Shown here piece after piece: positions 6,201 to 13,639 of a stretch of 39,862 nucleotides of DNA; within the stretch, counting starts at the first letter, position 1; each line of letters begins with the position of its first letter. The translations under genes were made by a program, and so were the position numbers. The stretch is from assembly GCA_016219275.1 (NCBI GenBank), contig JACRBM010000080.1, positions 1 to 39,862 on the forward strand, in the 5' to 3' direction. The notes under the pieces were generated by a model. That model saw nothing but the letters and a program-made list of their open reading frames with translations. It was not told the origin of the DNA and ran no database searches. The DNA comes from Chloroflexota bacterium (GTDB taxonomy: Bacteria > Chloroflexota > Anaerolineae > UBA4142).

Positions 6201-8480
6201 TCACTCCAATCCGAACGTAGTGAGATGCTCGTACGCCAACAGATCGCGCATTCGCAAAACGCCCTGCTCGATCGCGTCGGCGAAAGAATCAATCACCCGC
6301 GGCGATAGCTTACGCCGGTCGTGTCGGTCACTCAACAATGTCAAGGTTGCCAATGCCGTACTGGCGCTCCGCTGTTCGATTTGCGCGAGTTTGTGCAGGT
6401 ACGTTCGTCCGCGTTTAACTTCACGGTCACGATCATTCAAGTCCAATCCAACCAACAAGTCAAACGCGCGCAAACCAATTTCCATTGGACGCTTACCGAC
6501 CACGCGCACGCTTATCGGTTGCGGCGGCTTGCTAATGTACCGCCAATGTTGGAAGAACGGGTACTTGGGATCTGAGATGCTAATTCCCAGACGAATGGGC
6601 GGCATCGTATCCTTTTCAAACCATACTGGGAAACGCGACCGGCACAGCACGCGAAATGATTCCAGCAGATGGTACAACTGCGCCCCGTCGCGTAACTGAA
6701 TCAAGCGCAAGTCGGACATACCCAAGTCGCGTAATTCAGGTTTACCATCACGTGAGCGCGGCGCAATTTCATTTAGCCGCGCGTTCCAATCCGTCAAAAA
6801 AGCGCGATAGTCTTCGACGAAATCGCGCGCGACTGCCGCAATGCGAACATCCTTCAAACATTCTTCCCGGATCTTGACATCTACGATATTCGCTTCAACG
6901 TAATCGGCGTACAGGTTGAGCAAGGCACTTTCGAGTGCGTGTGCTTCCAGATTCACCTTGACCCATAGCGCCAGATCCCAATCGTCAATGCTTCCCTGGT
7001 AAAGACCACCCGTGCGAATCTCTTCACACACATCGCAAACATAATCAATGGTATTTGCCATCGGACGCTCTTTTGCCTGGCGCATCTGGCAAATCTCACA
7101 GATGGGCGGTGGAAAAGCAGAGCACTCGGCAATATCTTTTGGATACAAAGAGATGTGTGCATATTCCCCAGCAAATTGTTCAACTGAATCAGAACTTGAT
7201 TGAGTCGCAACCCGCTGAACCAAGGCTGTTTCGGTGTTCTGCAGGTTAACCAGTTTCTTCTTGGCGTCACTCCATTCTCGATCTGCCACAGAAATTCGCT
7301 TGCCATGCTCGACACGATCCATTGCTTGAGCAGATTGCCGGCGTAATGTCAAACGCGCCTCATCTAATCGCTTGACCGCTTGCTCCTGGTCGGAAATCTG
7401 ACTCTGCACCTGCACCAATTCGGGTTTCAACCCAACTTGAAAACGCCGAGTCAAACCCTGTTGCACCGCCGTCGGTAGCCAAACACCAACTTGTTTCAAT
7501 GGCGCGGTTTTGATCTCGATCTCCAGATATAAATGCTCATTCAATACCGGCTCGAACGCGTCGCGCAGTTTCTTGTTCAAACCAGCGGGCTCGGCGTCCT
7601 CTGCAACGTATGGAAGAACAAGCCACACCGAATCGCTCGTTTGAAACAACAGTTCATCGCCAAATTGATTTTCAAGTTGTTCCGAAACTTTCGCCAATTT
7701 ACCAAACAAGTTCAAGTCCGCCGGGCGAACCGGGTTCTGGTGAAACTTGACCGTCGCGCGAAGCGAGTGGAGCGACCATCGTTGCTCTGCGTCCTGTGTG
7801 GTTTGAACCGACTCGCCGCCCAAACTCAACCACAACGGCTCATGCTTTACGGTAATATTTTTCTTCAGAATCCGGTAGAACTGACCAACCAATTGCGAAT
7901 GCGACAATAGTGATGTAACATTACGCGGAATGGTCTCGTCCTCCGGCTTGACCTCCATATTCGGACGAAATGTTTCCCAAAGTTTCTTTGCATCATTCGA
8001 CTGAATCAGATTCAAGGCATCTGTAAGCGAATTAGCATCCTTGATTGGCTCCGGATCACCATGCATTAATTGAGCAAATCGCGGATTCCACAAACGATGG
8101 ACAGTCATCCTCTCTGCGCCACCAATCCTTTTCCCCAAAGCGCGTCCCGCTGTCGTCGCAAGGTGATCACTCAGGATGATTAAAAAAATCGCCTTCCGAT
8201 CTTCTTCCGTTATTTTGGGATTAGGACAAGGCAATGATAGATTCCGTTCCCAGCCATCCGACTTGGCATGATGATGTGTGATAGCCCACCAAACAAGGTT
8301 TTCAGGCGGAGACTTGAATCCTAATGTCCCCCAATCCAAGTTACCAAACTGCGGTTTGTCAGCACCATGCACATAGACCTTGGCACCATCTGTGGATTTG
8401 ACGGGGGGAGTCGCAGTAGTTAATTCTGATGTTGCCAACTTCATCAAGTCATGCAATTCCGCAATCAAATCTGTTGCCAC
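6201..8480 (-). CDS. Divergent Cas10-like large subunit, HD intact, GGDD absent
   Basis: A 759-residue Cas10 relative, the large subunit of a type III effector. Domains seen: an N-terminal HD region with His10-Asp11 (ELHDLMKL), a His69-71 cluster (AITHHHAKSDG) and Asp105 (IILSDHLATT); a palm-1 region ending with LLFQTSDSVWLVLPYVAED (277-295), matching the Csm1 pattern; a strongly helical, coiled-coil-like insert at about 352-428; a zinc ribbon with Cys461, Cys464, Cys482 and Cys485; and a palm-2 region (about 490-660) whose end, IRLGISISDPKYPFFQHW, fits Csm1. GGDD does not occur anywhere in the protein; the expected site reads DLRLIQLRDGAQLYHLLESF. So cyclic oligoadenylate synthesis is predicted lost while HD nuclease activity is kept. 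Starts at a GTG with GAGGTG eight bases upstream. First gene of the cas operon. Confidence 0.85.
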   Translation of the reverse strand: MATDLIAELHDLMKLATSELTTATPPVKSTDGAKVYVHGADKPQFGNLDWGTLGFKSPPENLVWWAITHHHAKSDGWERNLSLPCPNPKITEEDRKAIFLIILSDHLATTAGRALGKRIGGAERMTVHRLWNPRFAQLMHGDPEPIKDANSLTDALNLIQSNDAKKLWETFRPNMEVKPEDETIPRNVTSLLSHSQLVGQFYRILKKNITVKHEPLWLSLGGESVQTTQDAEQRWSLHSLRATVKFHQNPVRPADLNLFGKLAKVSEQLENQFGDELLFQTSDSVWLVLPYVAEDAEPAGLNKKLRDAFEPVLNEHLYLEIEIKTAPLKQVGVWLPTAVQQGLTRRFQVGLKPELVQVQSQISDQEQAVKRLDEARLTLRRQSAQAMDRVEHGKRISVADREWSDAKKKLVNLQNTETALVQRVATQSSSDSVEQFAGEYAHISLYPKDIAECSAFPPPICEICQMRQAKERPMANTIDYVCDVCEEIRTGGLYQGSIDDWDLALWVKVNLEAHALESALLNLYADYVEANIVDVKIREECLKDVRIAAVARDFVEDYRAFLTDWNARLNEIAPRSRDGKPELRDLGMSDLRLIQLRDGAQLYHLLESFRVLCRSRFPVWFEKDTMPPIRLGISISDPKYPFFQHWRYISKPPQPISVRVVGKRPMEIGLRAFDLLVGLDLNDRDREVKRGRTYLHKLAQIEQRSASTALATLTLLSDRHDRRKLSPRVIDSFADAIEQGVLRMRDLLAYEHLTTFGLE

Positions 8481-8636
8481 AGTTTCACCTCATAAAAAAC
8501 ACAACGCGCCGCACACGCACAAAGCTCATTTCGCTTTGCCGCGTGGCGACGCGTGCTCTAGTTGCCGGGATTCTAGAACCATGCCAAGTGGATTGTCCGT
8601 CAAGACTCACACCCGCACTTGATCAATTTGCTCGCG

Positions 8637-8665
8637 ATTGTATCACGCTTCCCAGCGCGTGGCAA
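8637..8665 (-). promoter_or_regulatory. Predicted promoter of the cas operon
   Basis: On the minus strand TTGCCA (8660-8665) and TACAAT (8637-8642) are 17 bp apart. Transcription would start near 8630, leaving a leader of about 150 nt before the Cas10 GTG. No other equally good minus-strand pair was found between 8481 and 8660. Confidence 0.55.
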
Positions 8666-8984
8666 ATAGACTTTATCGGAAACAACTTTTACCTCTCGCC
8701 AAGACGCAAAGCACGCAAAGAATCATCTTGAAAAAACTTGGCGTTCTTGGCGGCTTGGCGAGAGAGGTCTTATTCCCGATAATGTCTAATGGATTTGCCA
8801 AGTTCACGGCGTTATTTACTCCAATTACCTCGTCCAACACCCCGACTTGCGTATAGTAATGATCGCAAACGTCAATTTCAACCTATCTTCGTCTAACCTA
8901 CTTCCTACCTAGAACCTACCTACCTCTGCTTGGAGCATCTCTAAACTACACGAAATCGGTTGGGGGTTGCTTTTGGGAACTGGG
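8666..8984. other. Intergenic region with inverted repeat and heptamer tract
   Basis: No gene is supported here. An inverted repeat has arms 8691-8703 and 8754-8768 (ACCTCTCGCCAAG against its complement, with a 2-nt bulge), enclosing GACGCAAAGCACGCAAAG. This looks like a dispersed palindromic repeat. At about 8881-8935 there is a tract of CTAC-rich seven-base words (AACCTAC, TTCCTAC). The rest, up to the end of the next gene at 8985, shows nothing recognisable. Confidence 0.5.
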
Positions 8985-10130
8985 TTATGCAGACTTGGGT
9001 TTGGGCATAAACCGATCCCACGCCACGTGCGTTCGTCGCGCGATGAACCACACGGTGAACGTATCGTCGAGCCATTGTTGCACCGCGCGCGTCGCGTTGA
9101 ACACCTGACGCACGATGAGTGGAATCGGAATCGCGAGCAACGCGGTCCACAACACGTTGATGACCGACAACCACTCGACCAAATTCAACTTGGTGCCGCC
9201 CAAATACATTCCGATGAATCCCGTGACGGCAATCGCAGCAATTGCCGTGAAGAACAACGTAATGAATAATCCGACCCGACGAATGATCGCGATGTACCAG
9301 TGATCCGCAGAGGTCAAGTACGTTCGCGGATCGCGCAAGCCGAACAAGAGCACATCCCAGTGTTGCGCCTGCCGCTCCAATGCCTTTTGTAGGTTCACCT
9401 CGTCGCGCTCGGTCAGGTCGGCGGATTTTTTATTTTTGTTATCGCGCATCAAAATGTTTTCGCGATACACCAACGCGGTGCCCACGCTCCACCATTTCAA
9501 ATGCCAACGAATCACCGGCGCGACGTAACGCGGCAAATTTTTTTCTAGCGCGTTGAGCCGCGTTCGCTCAACATCGAGCCGATACTTGGAAAGTAAACGT
9601 TGCCAGCTTTCTTCCGCGACGGTTTTCTTCGGACGTTGTTTGGGCAAGCGCATGTACCAGTACGTGTCTGCGAGACTCAACCCAGCGTTGAACGCCTGCG
9701 CGCTCGCCGAAGACACGCTGTCGAGCCGCGCCCACACTTGCTTGCTCCACTCGTCGAGCAAGTCGCGCAATTCGCGTTGAGTGTAGTACGCGGCTTCTTT
9801 GCGGTCGAGCCAGTTGCGCGTTTTCTGCGGGAGCGCATTGATCGTTTTCGTCAACTCGCTCGCCTTGTCCGGCGTTTCGAAACCGAGCGCGAGATAAAAC
9901 TGGGCGAGGCGCTGTGCGGCGAACACAAACGCATCGGGCGCGCGTTCGATACTTCCATCGGACGCGTCGAGCCGCGGCGCGTACTCGTCCGTCACAGCAG
10001 CGCGCGGCGGCGTGGGGCGCGCGCCTTTGCGGAGATGTCCCAGCGTTTCGGAAATCGCCCAGCCGAGCAGGAAGGCGTTCGTCACGCGCGTATTTTCGCG
10101 CGCATCGAGAGATTTGTTTTCGTTTGGCAT
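8985..10130 (-). CDS. Membrane protein of unknown function
   Basis: A 381-residue protein I do not recognise. The N-terminal two thirds are soluble and helical, with many charged residues. Two hydrophobic segments lie near the C-terminus (about 285-310, GLFITLFFTAIAAIAVTGF, and 318-342, LSVINVLWTALLAIPIPLIV), followed by a short basic tail, so most of the protein probably faces the cytoplasm. I place the start at the ATG at 10130 (MPNENKSLDA); a TTG at 10148 is in frame but overlaps a consensus promoter on the other strand. No Shine-Dalgarno sequence is visible. No conserved neighbour suggests a role; it is separated from the cas operon by 0.5 kb and appears unrelated to it. Confidence 0.75.
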   Translation of the reverse strand: MPNENKSLDARENTRVTNAFLLGWAISETLGHLRKGARPTPPRAAVTDEYAPRLDASDGSIERAPDAFVFAAQRLAQFYLALGFETPDKASELTKTINALPQKTRNWLDRKEAAYYTQRELRDLLDEWSKQVWARLDSVSSASAQAFNAGLSLADTYWYMRLPKQRPKKTVAEESWQRLLSKYRLDVERTRLNALEKNLPRYVAPVIRWHLKWWSVGTALVYRENILMRDNKNKKSADLTERDEVNLQKALERQAQHWDVLLFGLRDPRTYLTSADHWYIAIIRRVGLFITLFFTAIAAIAVTGFIGMYLGGTKLNLVEWLSVINVLWTALLAIPIPLIVRQVFNATRAVQQWLDDTFTVWFIARRTHVAWDRFMPKPKSA

Positions 10131-10157
10131 TGACAAAGTTTTTTCCAATGTTATAAT
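10130..10157 (+). promoter_or_regulatory. Full-consensus sigma70 promoter
   Basis: TTGACA (10130-10135) and TATAAT (10152-10157) both match consensus perfectly, with a 16-bp spacer. The promoter points right, away from the membrane-protein gene whose start codon it touches, and into a region with no plus-strand gene. Confidence 0.8.
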
Positions 10158-10162
10158 GTGGC

Positions 10163-10242
10163 TGCTCGTTCGGTGAGAATGGTTGCGCCTATGTCCAAAT
10201 GGACCTCGCCCATCTTGCCTTGTCGAACGAGCAAAGTTTTTT
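10163..10242 (+). ncRNA. Candidate hairpin small RNA
   Basis: Immediately after the consensus promoter is a sequence of about 80 nt that folds on itself. The outer stem GCTCGTTC (10164-10171) pairs with GAACGAGC (10225-10232). An inner stem, GGTGAGA then TGG (10172-10182), pairs with CCA-TCTTGCC (10210-10219) with one bulged A. The tip is GTCC-AAAT-GGAC (10193-10204). After the outer stem comes AAAG and a run of six T (10237-10242), as in an intrinsic terminator. It lacks the GGAA tetraloop motif of SRP RNA and is too short for 6S RNA. Family unknown; it could also act on the adjacent minus-strand genes. Confidence 0.5.
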
Positions 10243-10246
10243 GTAC

Positions 10247-10265
10247 GGCAAATTTGAAATTTGCC
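10247..10265. repeat. 19-bp palindrome after the gctB-like gene
   Basis: GGCAAATTT-G-AAATTTGCC is a perfect palindrome 10 bp beyond the stop codon of the CoA-transferase B gene. It has no T-run on either strand. It may be a protein-binding site or part of a transcript end. Confidence 0.6.
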
Positions 10266-10275
10266 TTACGCCTTC

Positions 10276-11043
10276 TCAAATATAAAACCGTCCTGGGTCA
10301 ATTTCCTCGCGCAACAAGCGCAACTCGTCCGCGCTCGGCGGCTCGTTCATCGCCACCTGCTCCGCAACTAGCAACTCGAATCCGGTGTTCGCGATCACAT
10401 CGTTGATCGTCACGCCGGGATGCGTCGCGATCAAACGCATCCGGCGCGATTCGCGTTCGTAATCCATCAACGCGAGCGTCGAGACGACGTTGATCGGTCC
10501 GGTGTTACAAGGCAAACCCGCCGCTTCGCGCGCGCCCGGTCCGGTGAGATACCCCGGCGTCGTGATGAAATCTACCTTGGGCACGAATCGCCGCGTATCG
10601 TGTTGCATGATCGCGATCGTTTGCCAGCACAAACTCCCCACATCGTTCGCGCCGCCGCTCCCTGGCAAACGCGCCTTGGGATGATCGTGCGCGCCGATGA
10701 CGGTGCTATTCAAATTGCCGAACCGATCAATCTGCGCGCCGCCCAGAAAACCGTAATCAATAAAACCGCGTTGCGCGGTCTCCATAATGTCGCAGATGCC
10801 GGACGCGGCGGCGGCTTTGTGGAACGTGCGCGCTTCGCCGACCGCGCGCGGCAATGCTTCGAGAATCGCGCCGGTGCCGCCAAACTCAAAGATCGGCACC
10901 AGGTTTGGCGCGCGCGTTTTCACTGCCAGCATCGCGGCGAGCATCGGAATACCCGTGCCGATGAACGCGGTCGTCGCATCGCGAAACAAACGCGCGGCGA
11001 CGCAGATCATCAGTTCAGTTTTGGAGTATCCAGCATTTGGCAT
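10276..11043 (-). CDS. CoA-transferase subunit B, glutaconate CoA-transferase type
   Basis: The 255-residue protein matches the B subunit of class I CoA-transferases of the glutaconate/3-oxoacid type, which move CoA between acyl-CoA and a free acid by way of a glutamyl-CoA thioester. Glu53 in LVPIFEFGGTGAI lies where the catalytic Glu of Acidaminococcus GctB is (about residue 54), and FLGGAQIDRFGNLNST and GPGA are typical of the family. I choose the ATG at 11043 (MPNAGYSKTE) because AGGAG lies just upstream; the ATG at 11058 is also in frame. It follows the A-subunit gene in the same direction, 87 bp downstream. The true substrate cannot be read from sequence. Confidence 0.85.
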   Translation of the reverse strand: MPNAGYSKTELMICVAARLFRDATTAFIGTGIPMLAAMLAVKTRAPNLVPIFEFGGTGAILEALPRAVGEARTFHKAAAASGICDIMETAQRGFIDYGFLGGAQIDRFGNLNSTVIGAHDHPKARLPGSGGANDVGSLCWQTIAIMQHDTRRFVPKVDFITTPGYLTGPGAREAAGLPCNTGPINVVSTLALMDYERESRRMRLIATHPGVTINDVIANTGFELLVAEQVAMNEPPSADELRLLREEIDPGRFYI

Positions 11044-11059
11044 TGGGTCTCCTGACATG

Positions 11060-11130
11060 GATATTTTTAATTGGTAATTGGTAATTCGTACTTCGCCATC
11101 CGCTATTTGCTATTCGCCACTCGTCACCCG
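11060..11130. repeat. Heptamer repeats between gctA-like and gctB-like genes
   Basis: The gap is made almost wholly of seven-base words: ATTGGTA twice, then ATTCGTA, GCTATTT, GCTATTC, GCCACTC, GTCACCC and GTCACTC. It runs up to the stop codon of the A-subunit gene. No promoter or gene is visible. Confidence 0.7.
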
Positions 11131-12108
11131 TCACTCTCTCCGCTCGCGCTGTTCGACCAACTCCGCGAACCGCGCCGCACCGATCAAATCGAGATACGCG
11201 CGATGGTCGGACACGTTGTAAATGTACTTGTCGAGGTACGCGCGCGCGCCTGGCGCGGTCTCACTCGCGTGCACCCACTCGCGGAGAATCACTTCATCGC
11301 GCGCGTACATGTACGCCATCTCGCCGGGATGCGAACCGAACGGCGCGTGCACCACTGCGTCCACCAAGTAAAACGGAATCAGCGTACGATCCGGATACTT
11401 GCGAATCTCTTCCGTCGGCACGATTTCCTCCGCGCTGATGATCAAGCGTTTGCACGCCCGCGCCATTTCGCCGGCAAAGCCGGTGATGCCTTCGATTTGC
11501 GCGTTGCCGTAACAATCCGCGCGATGAACGTGGATCAAACCGACATCGAGAATCAACGCGGGGAGCAAACACACTTTCATGCCGGTAAATGGGTCATGGG
11601 TAACCACTGCCGCGCTTGCGTCGAGCGTATCTGAACCCAGCATCGCGCGCACCGGGATGAACGGCACACCCATCGCCGCGGCTTTCATTCGCCACGAAAT
11701 CGCGCCGTTCGACCACTCGACGCATGTGGCGATTTGTCCCGATTCGACTGCGCGGCGCAACGCGGACGATGTGCCGTACACCTCCATCCCGATGTAGGTC
11801 AAATCAAGTTGATTGACCAGCCCCGCGGCGATCCACAAATCGAGATCAAAGACACCCTGACCGCACACCCGCAAATTCGTCTTGCCCTGCCGCACTACCT
11901 CGCGCACGAGCGACATGGGACAACGCACCGAACCGTACAACTCGGTGCCGATGTAGCAACCATCGGTCACGAACCGACGAATCGCGTCTGCTTCGCTCAT
12001 CCGTTTGTCCACCAGCGCGCGCGTTTTCTGCGTGCGATTCCATTCGCGAAACGCCTCCAAGTCGGGCGGTTGAATGAGTTCGCCGCGCCCGCGTGCCAGT
12101 ACCTGCAT
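11131..12108 (-). CDS. CoA-transferase subunit A, glutaconate CoA-transferase type
   Basis: A 325-residue class I CoA-transferase A subunit. It pairs with the downstream B subunit to form the CoA-transferase, probably for an organic acid such as glutaconate or a 3-oxoacid. Family features include the N-terminal Rossmann-like region with VDKRMSEADAIRRFV, GTELYGSVRCPMSLVREVVR and GGIVNQL-like AGLVNQLDLTYIGMEV near the middle, and HVHRADCYGNAQIEG towards the end. The ATG at 12108 (MQVLARGRGE) is chosen since AAGGAGGAACG precedes it directly; a start at 12129 would skip this site. It is divergent from the signalling operon starting at 12201. Confidence 0.85.
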   Translation of the reverse strand: MQVLARGRGELIQPPDLEAFREWNRTQKTRALVDKRMSEADAIRRFVTDGCYIGTELYGSVRCPMSLVREVVRQGKTNLRVCGQGVFDLDLWIAAGLVNQLDLTYIGMEVYGTSSALRRAVESGQIATCVEWSNGAISWRMKAAAMGVPFIPVRAMLGSDTLDASAAVVTHDPFTGMKVCLLPALILDVGLIHVHRADCYGNAQIEGITGFAGEMARACKRLIISAEEIVPTEEIRKYPDRTLIPFYLVDAVVHAPFGSHPGEMAYMYARDEVILREWVHASETAPGARAYLDKYIYNVSDHRAYLDLIGAARFAELVEQRERRE

Positions 12109-12162
12109 CGTTCCTCCTTGAACGCTCAAGATACGGTGAAATCATACGGCATTCGTTTTTGA

Positions 12163-12191
12163 TTGTCAACAACCTTCTTTTGATGTATAAT
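12163..12191 (+). promoter_or_regulatory. Promoter of the GAF/GGDEF signalling operon
   Basis: TTGTCA (12163-12168), 17-bp spacer, TATAAT (12186-12191). The ATG at 12201 is only 9 nt after the -10 box, so the mRNA should begin at or next to the start codon. Confidence 0.75.
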
Positions 12192-12200
12192 CGCGTCGCA

Positions 12201-13622
12201 ATGGATTCTACTGTGCCTGCCCAAGTTTTATTTGCCGATTCGGATGCATTGCTGTGCGTCATGGCGCGCCGCGCGTTGCAAGAACGCGGGTACACCGTTA
12301 CGATCGCGCATGATGGGTCCGAAGTCCTCGAACGTTTCGAGCAACACGCGTACGCCGCCATCGTCCTGGGTTTGTCGCTGCGCCTGGTAGACGGCGTGCG
12401 CGCGCTGCGTGAAATCAAAAGCCGCCGCCCGGACATGCCCATAATTTTGCTCAGTTCGAATCAAGACGAGGACATGAACGCAGTCGGCAACCAAGGGGCT
12501 TTTTGCGTCGTCAAGACACCCATCACCGATTGGGATCAATTTGCCAATACACTCGCGCAGGCGATCCAACAGCGCGGTGTCCCGGATCGAACTGTCATGG
12601 CGCAAGCTAATTTGACGGACAATTCGGTGGATGCGTCCACCACCCCGACCGCGCGCGCGATAGACCGCGCAGCGTTTACGCTCTTGCGCTTGCTCACAGA
12701 CATGACGCGCGCGGGCAAACCCTTGGGCGAAACGCTCGACGTGCTTTTGCAAGTCAGCGCGCAAATCATGGAAACGAATCACGCCGCGCTCGTGCTCCTC
12801 GAAGGCGACCAACTGCGCGTGTATCGCGTACTCGGCGCACCCGAGTCGAGCCACCTACCGTACGATGCGAACGCGATGACGGATGATGCGTTCGCATTGC
12901 GCGTGGCTGACGCGCGGCGTACACTCACCGAAGTCAGTCCCACTCACGGCAATGCCACCGTCATTGGCACGCCGCTGATCGTCCGCGATGAAACGATCGG
13001 TGTGTTGCTGGCGTATGATCTGCCCTCGGATTTCGCCGCGCCCACGCGTGTCAAGTGGCTGGAATTGTACGCGGCGTATGGCGCGCTCGCGATTGAAATG
13101 GAGCGGCTTGCCGGCGAGTACGAACAGCAACTCCCCACAGATATGATGACGGATACGCTCAAACGCGCGCCGTTTTTGGATCTCGCCGACCGCGAGTTTC
13201 GCCGCGCGTGGCGTTACAATCAACCGATCACCGCGATCTATGTCAGTCTCGATAACTTGGCGGAAATTCGTTCGACGAACGGCGCGTCATCCGGCGAACG
13301 CGCGCTCAAACTCGCGGCGCATACGTGTCGCAACACGGTGCGCTCGATTGATCTGCTTTGCCGCTATGACGACGACGCGTTCGCCGTGTTGCTCCTGATG
13401 ACGACGAGCGCGGACGCGCGGCACGTCGCCGATCGTTTACGCAATGGTCTGGCGAGCTTGGAGATCGCCAACGGCAAAGCATCGGTGCGCGTGACCGCGT
13501 CGCTCGGCGTTTCCGCGTATCCGCGCGAAGGATGCTCCTCCATCTTCGACCTGATTGCGATCGCGCAAGAGGCGCAACGCGCGGCGCTCCGCCGCGGCGC
13601 GAACCAAATCGTGTACGTCTGA
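12201..13622 (+). CDS. Pseudo-receiver, GAF and degenerate GGDEF protein
   Basis: A 473-residue cytoplasmic signalling protein. Residues 1-120 form a response-regulator receiver fold (VLFADSD, and Lys105 in VVKTP), but the phospho-acceptor Asp is replaced by Gly57 in YAAIVLGLSLRLVDG. A GAF-like sensor domain follows (about 165-310). The C-terminus is a GGDEF domain whose signature reads RYDDDAF (DDDAF at 390-394) instead of RYGGDEF, so diguanylate cyclase activity should be absent. Two independent active sites are thus lost, which suggests a binding or scaffold role. The upstream in-frame start at 12093 is rejected because the promoter -10 box lies at 12186-12191. No Shine-Dalgarno sequence is seen, consistent with a leaderless transcript. 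The next gene starts 17 bp downstream. Confidence 0.85.
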   Translation: MDSTVPAQVLFADSDALLCVMARRALQERGYTVTIAHDGSEVLERFEQHAYAAIVLGLSLRLVDGVRALREIKSRRPDMPIILLSSNQDEDMNAVGNQGAFCVVKTPITDWDQFANTLAQAIQQRGVPDRTVMAQANLTDNSVDASTTPTARAIDRAAFTLLRLLTDMTRAGKPLGETLDVLLQVSAQIMETNHAALVLLEGDQLRVYRVLGAPESSHLPYDANAMTDDAFALRVADARRTLTEVSPTHGNATVIGTPLIVRDETIGVLLAYDLPSDFAAPTRVKWLELYAAYGALAIEMERLAGEYEQQLPTDMMTDTLKRAPFLDLADREFRRAWRYNQPITAIYVSLDNLAEIRSTNGASSGERALKLAAHTCRNTVRSIDLLCRYDDDAFAVLLLMTTSADARHVADRLRNGLASLEIANGKASVRVTASLGVSAYPREGCSSIFDLIAIAQEAQRAALRRGANQIVYV

Positions 13623-13639
13623 GTCGCCGAGATGAACGA

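Noticed and set aside
7628-7648. TSDS at Cas10 residues 281-284 as a degenerate cyclase motif
   Set aside because: It lies before the zinc ribbon and matches palm 1, not palm 2 where GGDD belongs; the true site also lacks GGDD.
9600-10133. 177-codon plus-strand frame opposite the membrane-protein gene
   Set aside because: No family likeness; its composition is that of an antisense shadow, and the minus-strand frame is longer and has membrane segments.
10163-10242. SRP RNA, 6S RNA or a tRNA
   Set aside because: It lacks the GGAA tetraloop region of SRP RNA, is too short for 6S RNA, and has no T-arm consensus or cloverleaf.
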